Shown here: one piece after another, positions 37,130 through 45,297 of the stretch
Layout of the letters: the number at the start of each line of letters is the position of its first letter
Position numbering within the stretch: position 1 is the first letter of the stretch
Source: JAIQFV01 sp041494885
GTDB lineage: Bacteria; Acidobacteriota; Terriglobia; JAIQFV01
Reading direction: 5' to 3'
Length of the DNA: 64,000 bases
Assembly (NCBI GenBank): GCA_041494885.1
Contig: JBGQBO010000029.1
Coordinates: 1 to 64,000 of the forward strand
Made by a program: the position numbers and the translations under genes
Notes under the pieces: generated by a model
Told to the model about the DNA's origin: nothing
Databases searched by the model: none
What the model saw: only the letters and a program-made list of their open reading frames with translations

Positions 37130-38140
37130 ATGAGACAACAATCTGCTTTTCGCTTATTCCCGCTCATGGTCGTGATGCTAGCTGTCCCGGTGGCTTGTGT
37201 GATAATTCCTGGACTTGACGTGGCAAGGCTTACAGAGGAAGCCAATCTGATAGTAGTCGGTCAGGTGACTTCCGTTTGGGAAAGTGACAAGACCATGATC
37301 GAGGTTCAGGGAAACAAAGTTCCAGCTCGCAAGATGATCGGGGAGATACGCAGTGACCGGATACTGAGAGGCCCTTCAGACTTACGGTCGATCAGATTCC
37401 ACTACTTCCTTCCTGAAAAGTCGCTGGGATACCAGCGCATCCAGCCATTGAGCTATGGGATATTCTTTCTAAAGAGATCGAGAGGCGATTATGAGTTCGT
37501 GAGTCCGTATTACCCTTCAGTTGCAGCTGTTCCAGGAATCGCAGTTCAAGGGGAAAATGATCTTGATCGTGTCGTGGGTCAATTGGCAGGTATCCTTGAT
37601 GCCTCGGAGAGTTCCCTCGATCAGAAACTTGATGCGGTATACGTTTTGAGTAGGACAAGAAGTTCGTCAGTGACGGCGGCACTTAAACCTCATGTGCGAG
37701 AAAAGGACGCGAAACTGCAGATAAGTGTTGTCGCCGCCTTGTTGGAGTGCAACGACATGTCAGGACTGGAAATCGCAGAAAGGACCCTGCTTGCGCCGAC
37801 GGAAAACTTGCCCCCATATCTCCTTCATAATCTCGCGTATGCTATCTCTGAAGGGTTGAACGATGAACGGGCCGTTCCCTCCATTTCGAGGCTTTTGCGT
37901 GCGCGTAACACCGAGACGAGACGAGCCGCAGCCTCAGCGCTTTGGCATACTCAGTCCGCGTTGGCAATACCCCCTCTGATAGCAGCGCTAGATGATGAGG
38001 ACTCCGAAGTTCGCTACTCTGCTGTCGTTGGCCTGGCGGAAATCACGGGGCAAAGCGACTGGAGGCCGAACATATTTGTTTTTCAGTCGGATCAAAAACG
38101 TTATTTGAATTATTGGAAGGAATGGGCAAGAAAACGTTAA
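37130..38140 (+). CDS. Exported HEAT-repeat protein
   Basis: Encodes 336 residues with a signal peptide (FRLFPLMVVMLAVPVACVII). After an N-terminal beta-rich domain of about 110 residues (ANLIVVGQVTSVWESDKT, a pattern seen in domains of exported unknown proteins), the second half contains HEAT/PBS-lyase type helix pairs. One example is RAVPSISRLLRARNTETRRAAASALWH; another is ALAIPPLIAALDDEDSEVRYSAVVGLAEITG. Such repeats are binding scaffolds. It sits inside the STN-like cluster on the same strand, 246 bases from paralogue 2. A role in assembling the other exported proteins is speculation. Confidence 0.82.
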   Translation: MRQQSAFRLFPLMVVMLAVPVACVIIPGLDVARLTEEANLIVVGQVTSVWESDKTMIEVQGNKVPARKMIGEIRSDRILRGPSDLRSIRFHYFLPEKSLGYQRIQPLSYGIFFLKRSRGDYEFVSPYYPSVAAVPGIAVQGENDLDRVVGQLAGILDASESSLDQKLDAVYVLSRTRSSSVTAALKPHVREKDAKLQISVVAALLECNDMSGLEIAERTLLAPTENLPPYLLHNLAYAISEGLNDERAVPSISRLLRARNTETRRAAASALWHTQSALAIPPLIAALDDEDSEVRYSAVVGLAEITGQSDWRPNIFVFQSDQKRYLNYWKEWARKR

Positions 38141-38414
38141 GAATGTTTTCCTAAGGGCTCGTTCGCAAATAACATTTACAATTTATTAGTACTCTAAGCA
38201 TTGATACTGGAGTTTCATTCCGCGTGAAAGTTATGCGGCTCCATACGAACCTGTTTCATCTCTTGATCTGATACTCTCATCTGGGTGGGGTATTATGGCT
38301 TTTCCAGCTTGGCTCTGACGCGCAGGGTCTTAAGGTTTCCGGATATCAGGTCAGAACCTATACGCTCACTTTCTCCAGCAGCAGTGTCAGCGATACCAAT
38401 AACGGTCCAAACCG

Positions 38415-39110
38415 ATGAAGACTATCATCACACTGGCGTTAATTTCAGTAGTGCTCTGCATCGAAGGTCTGGGCCAGGCATCGCGTGGCGATCAAAGCGC
38501 CGCAACCGTGGCGACACCTCCCCTCGACCAAAGGGTAGCGGAATTCGAGCTTAAAGACTCGACTCTCAAAGATGGAATAGCCGAGCTCAGCTCAAAGCCA
38601 ATCGGGGGCCTACACCTGGGAATCGAGGAGATCCTTCGTGAAAAAATGTCAGATCCCGAGGACCGGAGTGTCCAGTCTTCAATGCATTTAGAGAATGAGA
38701 CCGTACGAAAGATACTTGACGCACTCTGTCGATTCGACAGCCGTTACACATGGTCGACAGACGGGTCCTCGATAAACATCTATCCGAGAGCGATCGTGGG
38801 CGATCGCTCGTATTTGTTGAATCTCCAACTCCAGCAGATAACTCTCACGGACATTTCTTATCCTGATGAAGTGTTTTTACCCTTGCACAGAGAGTTTCCA
38901 AAAGAACAGCTCGGATATATACAGACCGGGGGGGACACAAGTTACCTTCAACCTTGGACGGTTATTTTGGAACATCTCACCGTGCGGGAGCTGATCAATA
39001 GGGTCGCCGAACACTTGGGTCCACGCAGCTCCTGGATCTTCCATGGTTCGAAAGATGAGAGATTGTTTACCTTTCAAAAGGGGGCTTTTCACACGCATAG
39101 CAAGAGCTGA
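38415..39110 (+). CDS. Exported STN-like domain protein, paralogue 3
   Basis: Encodes 231 residues with a short signal peptide (KTIITLALISVVLCIEGLGQ). STN-like pattern: VAEFELKDSTLKDGIAEL, LHLGIEEIL, SMHLENETVRKILDALCRFDSRYTW, then the closing strand SSINIYPRA. The shared block is LLNLQLQQITL. The second module is ILEHLTVRELINRVAEHL, ending SSWIFHGSKDE. It lacks the Gly/Pro-rich linker of paralogues 2 and 4. It lies 274 bases after the HEAT-repeat gene and 165 bases before paralogue 4. Family membership is inferred from the aligned blocks. Function unknown. Confidence 0.75.
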   Translation: MKTIITLALISVVLCIEGLGQASRGDQSAATVATPPLDQRVAEFELKDSTLKDGIAELSSKPIGGLHLGIEEILREKMSDPEDRSVQSSMHLENETVRKILDALCRFDSRYTWSTDGSSINIYPRAIVGDRSYLLNLQLQQITLTDISYPDEVFLPLHREFPKEQLGYIQTGGDTSYLQPWTVILEHLTVRELINRVAEHLGPRSSWIFHGSKDERLFTFQKGAFHTHSKS

Positions 39111-39121
39111 GCAAAAAAAGA

Positions 39122-39189
39122 TGGTGCCAGCTCTCAAAAAGCAACAGTCCAACCCGTTAAATTTTGAGACCTGGCCCCAGGCAACCTTG
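39122..39189 (+). repeat. REP-like palindrome, intergenic copy
   Basis: Second copy of the element at 36045-36112, between paralogues 3 and 4. It reads as a 23-codon frame (39121-39192) beginning MVPALKKQQSN, which stops at TAA just where the other copy continues into a membrane anchor. Confidence 0.75.
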
Positions 39190-39275
39190 TAAACGGCTTC
39201 AGTGTCGGGACGGAGAGGGTCACTGTGACCTGCTCCGGTGCCACGGTGTAGCCATAGGGGACAAGCGAGAAGACC

Positions 39276-40055
39276 ATGATTACTCACTGGATATTTCGCT
39301 CGATAATGTTGGTCGCAACCGGTGGCAGCTTGTTGGCAGCACAAGGCCAGGGCCAGACGAATAGGAAAGCCCCTCTCATCCTCTCGGAAAAAGTCGAATC
39401 ATATCACATCGAGAATGGGACGATGGAAGAGGGCTTACGCGCCCTTCGCCGGACCAACATCACAAGGATCCTGATCGGTTTTGAAAAAGTTGCCCACCAC
39501 CAGGACGAAAAAGAGAAGACGATGTCTCTCTCCCTTTCAGACGCTACCGTGGGTGAAATCCTCAACGGTTTGTGCCGCCAAGACCCGAAGTATACCTATA
39601 AAATTGTCAGCCGCCGCCTAATTCATGTTTACCCCAAGAACGGTCTGAGTGATCCGCCAGGCCTACTGAGCTTGCAAATCTCCAGATTCTTGATTGCCGA
39701 GAAGATGTTACCTGCGGCCATAATTCAGCGCATAAGCCAATTGGCGCCTGAGTTGATGTCCTACATGAGCGGCAAGCAAGCAGATTACTACGCGCAACGC
39801 GGGCTTGCACCTCCGGGGTCCCTGGGCGCCATCTTGAGCGGCAACATGGATCCCCAAATCCATCTGGATCTGCATGAGATGACAGTCCGGGAGATTCTCA
39901 ACGCCGTGGTTTTATACAGCCAACAATTAAACGAGCAAACTCCACCGGACTGGACGGGAAACAAGATTCCACCCACTAGTTGGATCTACGACTTCGTCAT
40001 TGACCACGCTGCTCACACCGGATTGGGAGGAACACCCCGTTGGGAGGCATTCTGA
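39276..40055 (+). CDS. Exported STN-like domain protein, paralogue 4
   Basis: Encodes 259 residues with a signal peptide (IFRSIMLVATGGSLLAAQGQ). This copy shows the module best: helix GTMEEGLRALRRTN, strand ITRILIGFEKVAHH, then SLSLSDATVGEILNGLCRQ, and the beta pair YTYKIVSRRLIHVYPKN. The shared block is LLSLQISRFLI. A Gly/Pro-rich linker (GLAPPGSLGAILSG) precedes the second module (HEMTVREILNAVVLYS, ending TSWIYDFVID). The final GLGGTPRWEAF matches TLGGYPKWKTF of paralogue 2, so these two are the closest pair. Function unknown. Confidence 0.8.
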   Translation: MITHWIFRSIMLVATGGSLLAAQGQGQTNRKAPLILSEKVESYHIENGTMEEGLRALRRTNITRILIGFEKVAHHQDEKEKTMSLSLSDATVGEILNGLCRQDPKYTYKIVSRRLIHVYPKNGLSDPPGLLSLQISRFLIAEKMLPAAIIQRISQLAPELMSYMSGKQADYYAQRGLAPPGSLGAILSGNMDPQIHLDLHEMTVREILNAVVLYSQQLNEQTPPDWTGNKIPPTSWIYDFVIDHAAHTGLGGTPRWEAF

Positions 40056-40091
40056 CCCGGTGCATAGTTCATAACAAATAGCAACCTAGGG

Positions 40092-40149
40092 ACAGCCACC
40101 TACTGCTGGCGAGAACCAGGCGGCTGTCAGCGGTTTTTTGAGGTGATCA
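40092..40149 (+). promoter_or_regulatory. Conserved leader hairpin before the 117-residue gene, copy 1
   Basis: ACAGCCACCT pairs with AGGCGGCTGT (one mismatch) and is followed by CAGCGGTTTTTTG, ten to fifteen bases before the start codon. It could end transcription of paralogue 4 or control the next gene. A related, weaker hairpin precedes the second copy near 44614-44665. Confidence 0.5.
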
Positions 40150-40503
40150 ATGAAAACTGTAATAGGCATATTTGCGATGATCTCTGCCTTGGTTATGTTT
40201 TCAGGAGCGGCGACGAAGCATGATGAAGCTAGCGGGAATACCCCTTGTGCCGTGGTTCTACAAGCGCTCAAGGACATGGAGCACATCGATGTCGGCGTGA
40301 CGCGGGAAGTGGTCGAAAAGTATTTCAAACCTGATGGTGGCATGCAGTTCCCTTCAAACACGCGCTATATCTATCGGAAATGCGACTATATCAAAGTCGA
40401 CATTGACTATCGCGCTAACGGTTCTGGGGAAAGTGATTTTTCGCCTGACGACACTGTTATCAAGATATCAAAGCTTTATTTGGGTTATCCGGCTATGGAT
40501 TAG
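40150..40503 (+). CDS. Small exported protein, copy 1 of a duplicated pair
   Basis: Encodes 117 residues with a signal peptide (TVIGIFAMISALVMFSGAA). Mature blocks are CAVVLQALKDMEHIDVGVTREVVEKYF and RYIYRKCDYIKVDIDYRANG, ending DTVIKISKLYLGYP. Two Cys residues (about 33 and 77) are shared with the second copy and could form a disulphide. The pattern, a helix with VTREVVEKYF and then beta strands, resembles small SmpA/OmlA-like (BamE-fold) lipoprotein domains, but this is only a suggestion. About four in five residues match the copy at 44672. Not recognised as a named family. Confidence 0.75.
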   Translation: MKTVIGIFAMISALVMFSGAATKHDEASGNTPCAVVLQALKDMEHIDVGVTREVVEKYFKPDGGMQFPSNTRYIYRKCDYIKVDIDYRANGSGESDFSPDDTVIKISKLYLGYPAMD

Positions 40504-40873
40504 TCGAGCGAGTCGATTTGTGCCACCGGCCGAATTTGAACAAAGTAGCCTAGCAGAAACATCGACCCCCTTACGCCCTCCCTCAAACTCGACTTTCAAG
40601 AAAGCGAGTCTATGCTCCATCAACTTCTCGACACATCGGCATTGCAACGACAAAAGCTGTCGCCCAAAAATCTCCTAAAAAGGCGTGATCGAGGGCCTTG
40701 TGACGAGATTGGGCTGACAAACACCACGATCGGATTAAGGCCTCTTCGGCACCACTGCGATCAATGGAACAATCAGCAAAAGAAATTTAGATTGTTCCAT
40801 TGACTTGAGCAAACCCCTAAAGCTACAAGGGTAGGTATTCACTGAAAACTCAAAAGTAGTAAGGAGAGTTCTG
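40504..40873. other. Intergenic region containing the second duplicated leader
   Basis: This 370-base gap ends with the repeat at 40767-40886. The first part has no supported gene. A short open frame (40612-40803) has no signature and is attributed to chance. Confidence 0.5.
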
Positions 40874-40886
40874 ATGAACCGCTCCC
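40767..40886 (+). repeat. Duplicated leader, copy 2
   Basis: Matches 34172-34290 over its whole length with scattered substitutions, including GATTGTTCCATTGACT and TAGTAAGGAGAGTTCTGATG. It provides the ribosome binding site and start codon of the 877-residue gene. Confidence 0.85.
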
Positions 40887-43507
40887 CATCATGTGTCTCT
40901 TTCATTTTGGTGATGGCCGTTATGCTTGGTGTGGTTGCTCTTCGGGATCAGCAGGTCGTCGCCTCTCCGCAAGCCTCTCAGACCGTGACGCATGGCCCCA
41001 AGGCGCAGGCTCTCTATTGTGCCTTGTGGCGAGTCGACAAGGGATTCGTTTCCACCATTCGCGTGAAGAATGTACTGGTCATCCGACCTCTCCTGGTCTC
41101 GCCGGTGCTTTTCATGGCGGATGGAACGGAATACGACCTCGCTCCCGTGGATCTCGCTCCCGGAGGAATTGGAAACATCAATATCAACCAAGCTCTGGAC
41201 AGTGCGCCGTCCAAGATCCGCGGCCACCTTTCCAACTACGGGAGCGTTGTGCTCCGGTTCAGTTCCAAAGCGGGGGGGAATGCTACCGCCACCCTGCAAA
41301 TACTCAATGTGCCCGAAAGCCTGATTTTCACCATGCCCTTCGGGGGAAAGAGCGGGCGAATGGCCACATCCGGAGGGCAGACCGTTGAGGCCTTGTGGTG
41401 GAAGCACGATGCGGGGGTGAAAGGGTTCGTCGGTGTTACGAATACCACAAATGCCAGCGAGGCCGTAAATGTTCAAGTCATCGGATCGGCCGGAACGATT
41501 GCGAGCCGCACGGTCACTCTCGGCGGAAATCAAACCCAATTGGTCGATTTGGATCCTATGCTTCAGGAACTGCCCTCCCCGGAGACCATGCAGGGAGGCG
41601 TCCGCATCCAATACCAGGGAAAGCCGCAGGACATCATTGCCACCGGGGGCCTGATGAACGAGCAGGAGGGATATTCGGCCGACATGAAATTCTTTTCCCG
41701 CATGGCGATGGCAGACGCCCCCGCCGTCACGTCGTATGCCAGTGCCGGCATCATGGTGGGCGCACCGGATCCAGCCATGAACTTTCCGCCGGGAACCCGC
41801 TTTTCTCCCTATGCCGTGCTCAGAAACTCATCCAACGATCTTTTGCAGGTCACGCCGATGGCTTATGTGATGACGGGTACCAGCTCTCGACAGTTCACGC
41901 TCCCGATCCAGAGCCTTGCTCCCAATGAATCGCGGCAGCTCCCCCTGGACGCCATGCTGGCTGCCGCGGGACTGAATGACTATGACGGAGACATGACGCT
42001 CGACTTCACATACCAGGGCCACCCAGAAGACCTTTTCCTATCGACTGGGAGCGTGGACCAGAAGGGGACTTACGTTTTCCAAGTGACGCCCGAGGGCATG
42101 GGCGAGTCGTGGGCCAAAATCGTCCCCCTGTGGAGCGTGGCCAACGGCTCTGATACCATGATCACCGCATGGAACTCGGGAAATACCGCGGAGGACCTCA
42201 TCGTCACGCTGACCTACTCGGGGGGGACAGGACACTACACTATTCCGCTTCATCTCGAAGCAGGCGCCTCCCAGATGATCGCTCTTGGCATGCTCATTAC
42301 TCAACAGCAACCGGACGCCCAGGGGAATATCATTCCCCGAACCGTACAGGAAGGCAGTGCCCGGTTCGAGAATTCGAAGGGCCGCACCGAACCCATCCAC
42401 CTCGTCCTCAGCACCGGCATCTTCAATGTGCAAACTGCCACCTGCGGAAACCAGTGCCAGATTTGCGACGCCGCCACAGACTTGACCATCGATCAGAATC
42501 CCATCACGACTCCTTCTGGCCTGTCGGTTCAGGCTACTTCGACGTTGACCATGACGGACGGCACGACCCAGGACGTGACAACGACATCAAACTGGTCGAG
42601 CGCCAATACTTCCATCGCCACAGTCAAAACAAGAGGTCAATCCAGCCCCGGGCGGGTGAATGGAGTTGCCCCCGGTTCGACAACCATCAGCGCCGCCCTC
42701 ATCGCCGTGGATGGAACGGAGCCCCTCCCGCCGTGTGCCTACATCTGCCCCACGACCGGATTCAATGGGTCGTCTCCCGGAAACGTTACGCCAAACATCG
42801 CTATCTCAGGACCCAACGCGTTACCCCTTGGAACAGATGTAAGAAGCATCGATTTGACCGCCAATGGAAACCCATCTGGCGGCACATACTCTTGGCGCAG
42901 TTCAAGCACTAAGATTGGCTTGCAGAATCCCACCTCGTCTATTGTTACGGTGGTGTCTGTTGTTCAGAGCAATCAACCCAATGACGTAATTGTCACGGTT
43001 GATTACACGATGAATGGGCAAACGAAAAGTGCTTCGACGAATCTTACAGTTCAAAAGCCAAGCAGCCTATCAATCGTCCCTGGTACGTCCTCCACCACCG
43101 CTGAAAGTTCATGCTCGTTCGGCAATCCTCCACAGGCCGGTTGTGGAGTCACACGGACATTCCTTTACCAAGTTAATGATCAATTCACTCACCCAATTTT
43201 GTTCGCAGGAATGCAGTTCTGGGATTCCATAACGAGCGGGCGCACAAATGGCTGCAACCTTACGGGCTATCAAACGACTTGTACTGATTTGGGCAAACCC
43301 AATGGTGGACCTTGTGGTCCATCGACATCTGCGGCAGGCCAATTGGAAGAAGAATTAGGAATTTGTTCTTCGACTTGTCGCCTTGCAAGTGGAGTTTGCA
43401 CAACCGGTTGTAATACCATCGCCATTCAAACGTGGCATATCAATGGAACCACTCTCCCAACCATCAACCCCTCTTATCAATGCGATCAAGTGCTCGTAAA
43501 TGGCTGA
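40874..43507 (+). CDS. Large exported protein with Ig-like (BIG2) domain and Cys-rich tail
   Basis: Encodes 877 residues with a signal peptide (VSFILVMAVMLGVVALRDQQ). Residues about 45-540 are beta-rich, with repeated adhesin-like segments (QTVEALWWKHDAGVKGFVGVTNTTN; VVLRFSSKAGGNATATLQILN). A BIG2-type domain follows (TPSGLSVQATSTLTMTDGTT to VNGVAPGSTTISA). Another Ig-like stretch lies near 665-735. The last 140 residues hold more than ten Cys (for example GICSSTCRLASGVCTTGC), suggesting a disulphide-bonded cap. No anchor or sorting signal is seen. It is probably surface-exposed or secreted. Its stop overlaps the start of STN-like paralogue 5, which argues for co-expression. Confidence 0.85.
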   Translation: MNRSPSCVSFILVMAVMLGVVALRDQQVVASPQASQTVTHGPKAQALYCALWRVDKGFVSTIRVKNVLVIRPLLVSPVLFMADGTEYDLAPVDLAPGGIGNININQALDSAPSKIRGHLSNYGSVVLRFSSKAGGNATATLQILNVPESLIFTMPFGGKSGRMATSGGQTVEALWWKHDAGVKGFVGVTNTTNASEAVNVQVIGSAGTIASRTVTLGGNQTQLVDLDPMLQELPSPETMQGGVRIQYQGKPQDIIATGGLMNEQEGYSADMKFFSRMAMADAPAVTSYASAGIMVGAPDPAMNFPPGTRFSPYAVLRNSSNDLLQVTPMAYVMTGTSSRQFTLPIQSLAPNESRQLPLDAMLAAAGLNDYDGDMTLDFTYQGHPEDLFLSTGSVDQKGTYVFQVTPEGMGESWAKIVPLWSVANGSDTMITAWNSGNTAEDLIVTLTYSGGTGHYTIPLHLEAGASQMIALGMLITQQQPDAQGNIIPRTVQEGSARFENSKGRTEPIHLVLSTGIFNVQTATCGNQCQICDAATDLTIDQNPITTPSGLSVQATSTLTMTDGTTQDVTTTSNWSSANTSIATVKTRGQSSPGRVNGVAPGSTTISAALIAVDGTEPLPPCAYICPTTGFNGSSPGNVTPNIAISGPNALPLGTDVRSIDLTANGNPSGGTYSWRSSSTKIGLQNPTSSIVTVVSVVQSNQPNDVIVTVDYTMNGQTKSASTNLTVQKPSSLSIVPGTSSTTAESSCSFGNPPQAGCGVTRTFLYQVNDQFTHPILFAGMQFWDSITSGRTNGCNLTGYQTTCTDLGKPNGGPCGPSTSAAGQLEEELGICSSTCRLASGVCTTGCNTIAIQTWHINGTTLPTINPSYQCDQVLVNG

Positions 43508-44265
43508 TGAGGTTAACAATGATTAGTAAATTACTTTTGCTCTTGGTCTTAGTTCAACCTAGTGGAATCTCCTTTGCACAGGAGGGGGCCCGCGTATTGG
43601 AAGCGAAGCTTCAGACAAGGCTGGACAGTTATGCTCTTACAGCGGATACCTTTCTTCAAGCTCTAACCAAGGTCGCCAGCCAATTCGAGCTTCCCATGGG
43701 AATAGTGTGGATTGAGGGACCCGAAACTCCGGCTGTATTCAAACACACTTGGACGCATGCAACCCTTCATCAAGTCGTTGACACAATTGTGGCCAGTCAC
43801 CCTGGATATGACTCTGCAATTAAGAACGGAGTTCTTCGTGTTTTCCCTCGAGGGGACTTAGATGACAAGAGCTCCTTTCTTAACCTCAAAATCGATGAGT
43901 TTGAAGTGAAGAACGAGATTGCTGGAAAATCGATCCGCAGGCTCCATCGTGTTGTGAAAGAAATTGTTAGTCCTCCACCCCCATCACTGCCTGGCGGGGG
44001 AGAAGCTTGGAGTTTTGGTTCGAATGCAGACGATCAGCCCGTAAGTTTCACCCTGAAGAACGTCACGGTCCGGGATGTCCTCGATAGGTTGACCCTATCG
44101 AGCGCCTCGAAAATCTGGATTGTGACGTACTCGCAGGATTCTAGACCCACAAAGACGGGATTCCGACGGACGGCTTCCCTCTTCAATGATACACCTATTC
44201 GTGAGGACGATGAGCCCGCTTGGGCTGTCCTCCGGTGGGGTTCCATCCCACCAAAGCAACCCTGA
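43507..44265 (+). CDS. Exported STN-like domain protein, paralogue 5
   Basis: Encodes 252 residues; the ATG at 43507 shares a base with the stop of the Ig-like gene (TGATG), so it is translationally coupled. A second ATG at 43519 would give MISKLLLLLVLVQPSGISFA, the signal peptide. STN-like pattern: LDSYALTADTFLQALTKVAS, MGIVWIEG, then HATLHQVVDTIVASHPGYDSAIKNGVLRVFPRG. The shared block is FLNLKIDEFEV. The second module is LKNVTVRDVLDRLTLSS, ending KIWIVTYSQDS, with a Pro/Gly-rich linker (PPPPSLPGGGEAW) before it. Direct coupling to the Ig-like protein is the best clue that the two act together. Confidence 0.8.
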   Translation: MRLTMISKLLLLLVLVQPSGISFAQEGARVLEAKLQTRLDSYALTADTFLQALTKVASQFELPMGIVWIEGPETPAVFKHTWTHATLHQVVDTIVASHPGYDSAIKNGVLRVFPRGDLDDKSSFLNLKIDEFEVKNEIAGKSIRRLHRVVKEIVSPPPPSLPGGGEAWSFGSNADDQPVSFTLKNVTVRDVLDRLTLSSASKIWIVTYSQDSRPTKTGFRRTASLFNDTPIREDDEPAWAVLRWGSIPPKQP

Positions 44266-44671
44266 CCGTTTACCGAGATCCTTAAGTGTGCGGTGAAAAT
44301 ACGTAAATCGGGTCAGGACAGGAAACTGGGCCTCGGCTTCCACGTTTCACAATTGTGACGCAGCTCGTGCCGGGAACGAGGCTAGATCTCCATCGATCTC
44401 AAACGGCTGCGAAAACCGGGGAAGTCCCTTCCCTAACGTCAACATGAATTGTGGAAGCATGCCCCATTGTTGACAATCAATTTGTTGGAAAGCGGCGATG
44501 AGAATACTATAGAGGATGATAAATTATTGTGACGCCGCACGCGCAAGAATTGCCACATTGGTGGGGTCCTGGGTGCCCGAATCGTGTCACTATTTTTTAT
44601 CATCCTCTATAGGAACAGCCATCTATTACTGGCCAGAAAAAGGCGGCTATCTCCGGTTTTTGAGATGCTTG
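44266..44671. other. Intergenic region with a MITE-like element
   Basis: A 406-base gap. Its second half is occupied by the element at 44507-44612 and the leader of the second 117-residue gene. The first half has no supported gene. Confidence 0.5.
44507..44612. mobile_element. MITE-like element with terminal inverted repeats
   Basis: The left end CTATAGAGGATGATAAA is repeated inverted at the right end, and similarity continues inward to a shared GTGAC/GTCAC (about 27 bases in total). The interior of about 50 bases has no gene. Total length is 106 bases. Related, degenerate ends occur at 47135-47352 and near 50361. No transposase gene is in the window. Confidence 0.7.
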
Positions 44672-45025
44672 ATGAAAGCTATAATAGTGATATTTACGAT
44701 GATCTCTGCCTTGGTTATGTTTTCAGAAGCGGCACCGATGCAGGATGAAGCTAGCGCGAATACTCCTTGTGGCGTGGTTCTACAAGCGCTCAAGGACATG
44801 GAGCACATCGAGGTCGGTACGACACGGGAAGTGGTCGAAAAGTATTTCAAACCTGATGGGGGCGTGCAATTCCCTCCTAACACGCGCTATACCTATCGGA
44901 AATGTGACTATATCAAAGTAAAGATTGACTATCGCACTAGCAGTTCAAGGGAAAGCGATTTTTCGCCTAACGACACTGTTATCAAGATATCGAAGCTTTA
45001 TTTGGAGTATCCAGACAGGGATTAG
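44672..45025 (+). CDS. Small exported protein, copy 2 of a duplicated pair
   Basis: Encodes 117 residues from the ATG at 44672, chosen because this start aligns exactly with copy 1 at 40150; a longer frame upstream runs through the MITE-like element and is not coding. Signal: AIIVIFTMISALVMFSEAA. It has the same two Cys and the same central block (VVEKYFKPDGG). By my count about 24 of 117 positions differ from copy 1, mostly in the signal peptide and near residues 88-95. The duplicated block includes about 60 bases of leader, and its left border coincides with the right end of the MITE-like element. Function unknown. Confidence 0.78.
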   Translation: MKAIIVIFTMISALVMFSEAAPMQDEASANTPCGVVLQALKDMEHIEVGTTREVVEKYFKPDGGVQFPPNTRYTYRKCDYIKVKIDYRTSSSRESDFSPNDTVIKISKLYLEYPDRD

Positions 45026-45297
45026 TCGAGCGAGTCAGCATATGTGGTCTGATTCGCACATAGAACATTTAGGGGTAACGACGAGTATTCTGTATGCCAG
45101 ATCATCAGTCTTGGGCCCGCAAACACATTGCTGCTGATCCCTTAATCACTGGGATCATGGCGCGGTCTGCGCTGGTGAGGATCGAGAACGAGGCTTGGAT
45201 CGCGCTTAGAGGTTGCAGACTCACTGTCGGATCACAGCGCGATTAAGCCAGTGAACGGTGTTGACATTCTTCCTACCACATCGAGGCGCCTATCCCC

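Noticed and set aside
42169..42912. Alternative-frame open reading inside the Ig-like gene
   Set aside because: Arg/His-rich translation with no signature; the long frame explains the region, with a signal peptide and a BIG2 domain.
34361..44265. Secretin or TonB-dependent receptor genes
   Set aside because: Only STN-like modules are present. No secretin core, plug or barrel domain follows in any of the five proteins.
44516..44671. N-terminal extension of the second 117-residue protein
   Set aside because: It is translated from the MITE-like element and the leader; the first copy starts at the aligned internal Met with a signal peptide.
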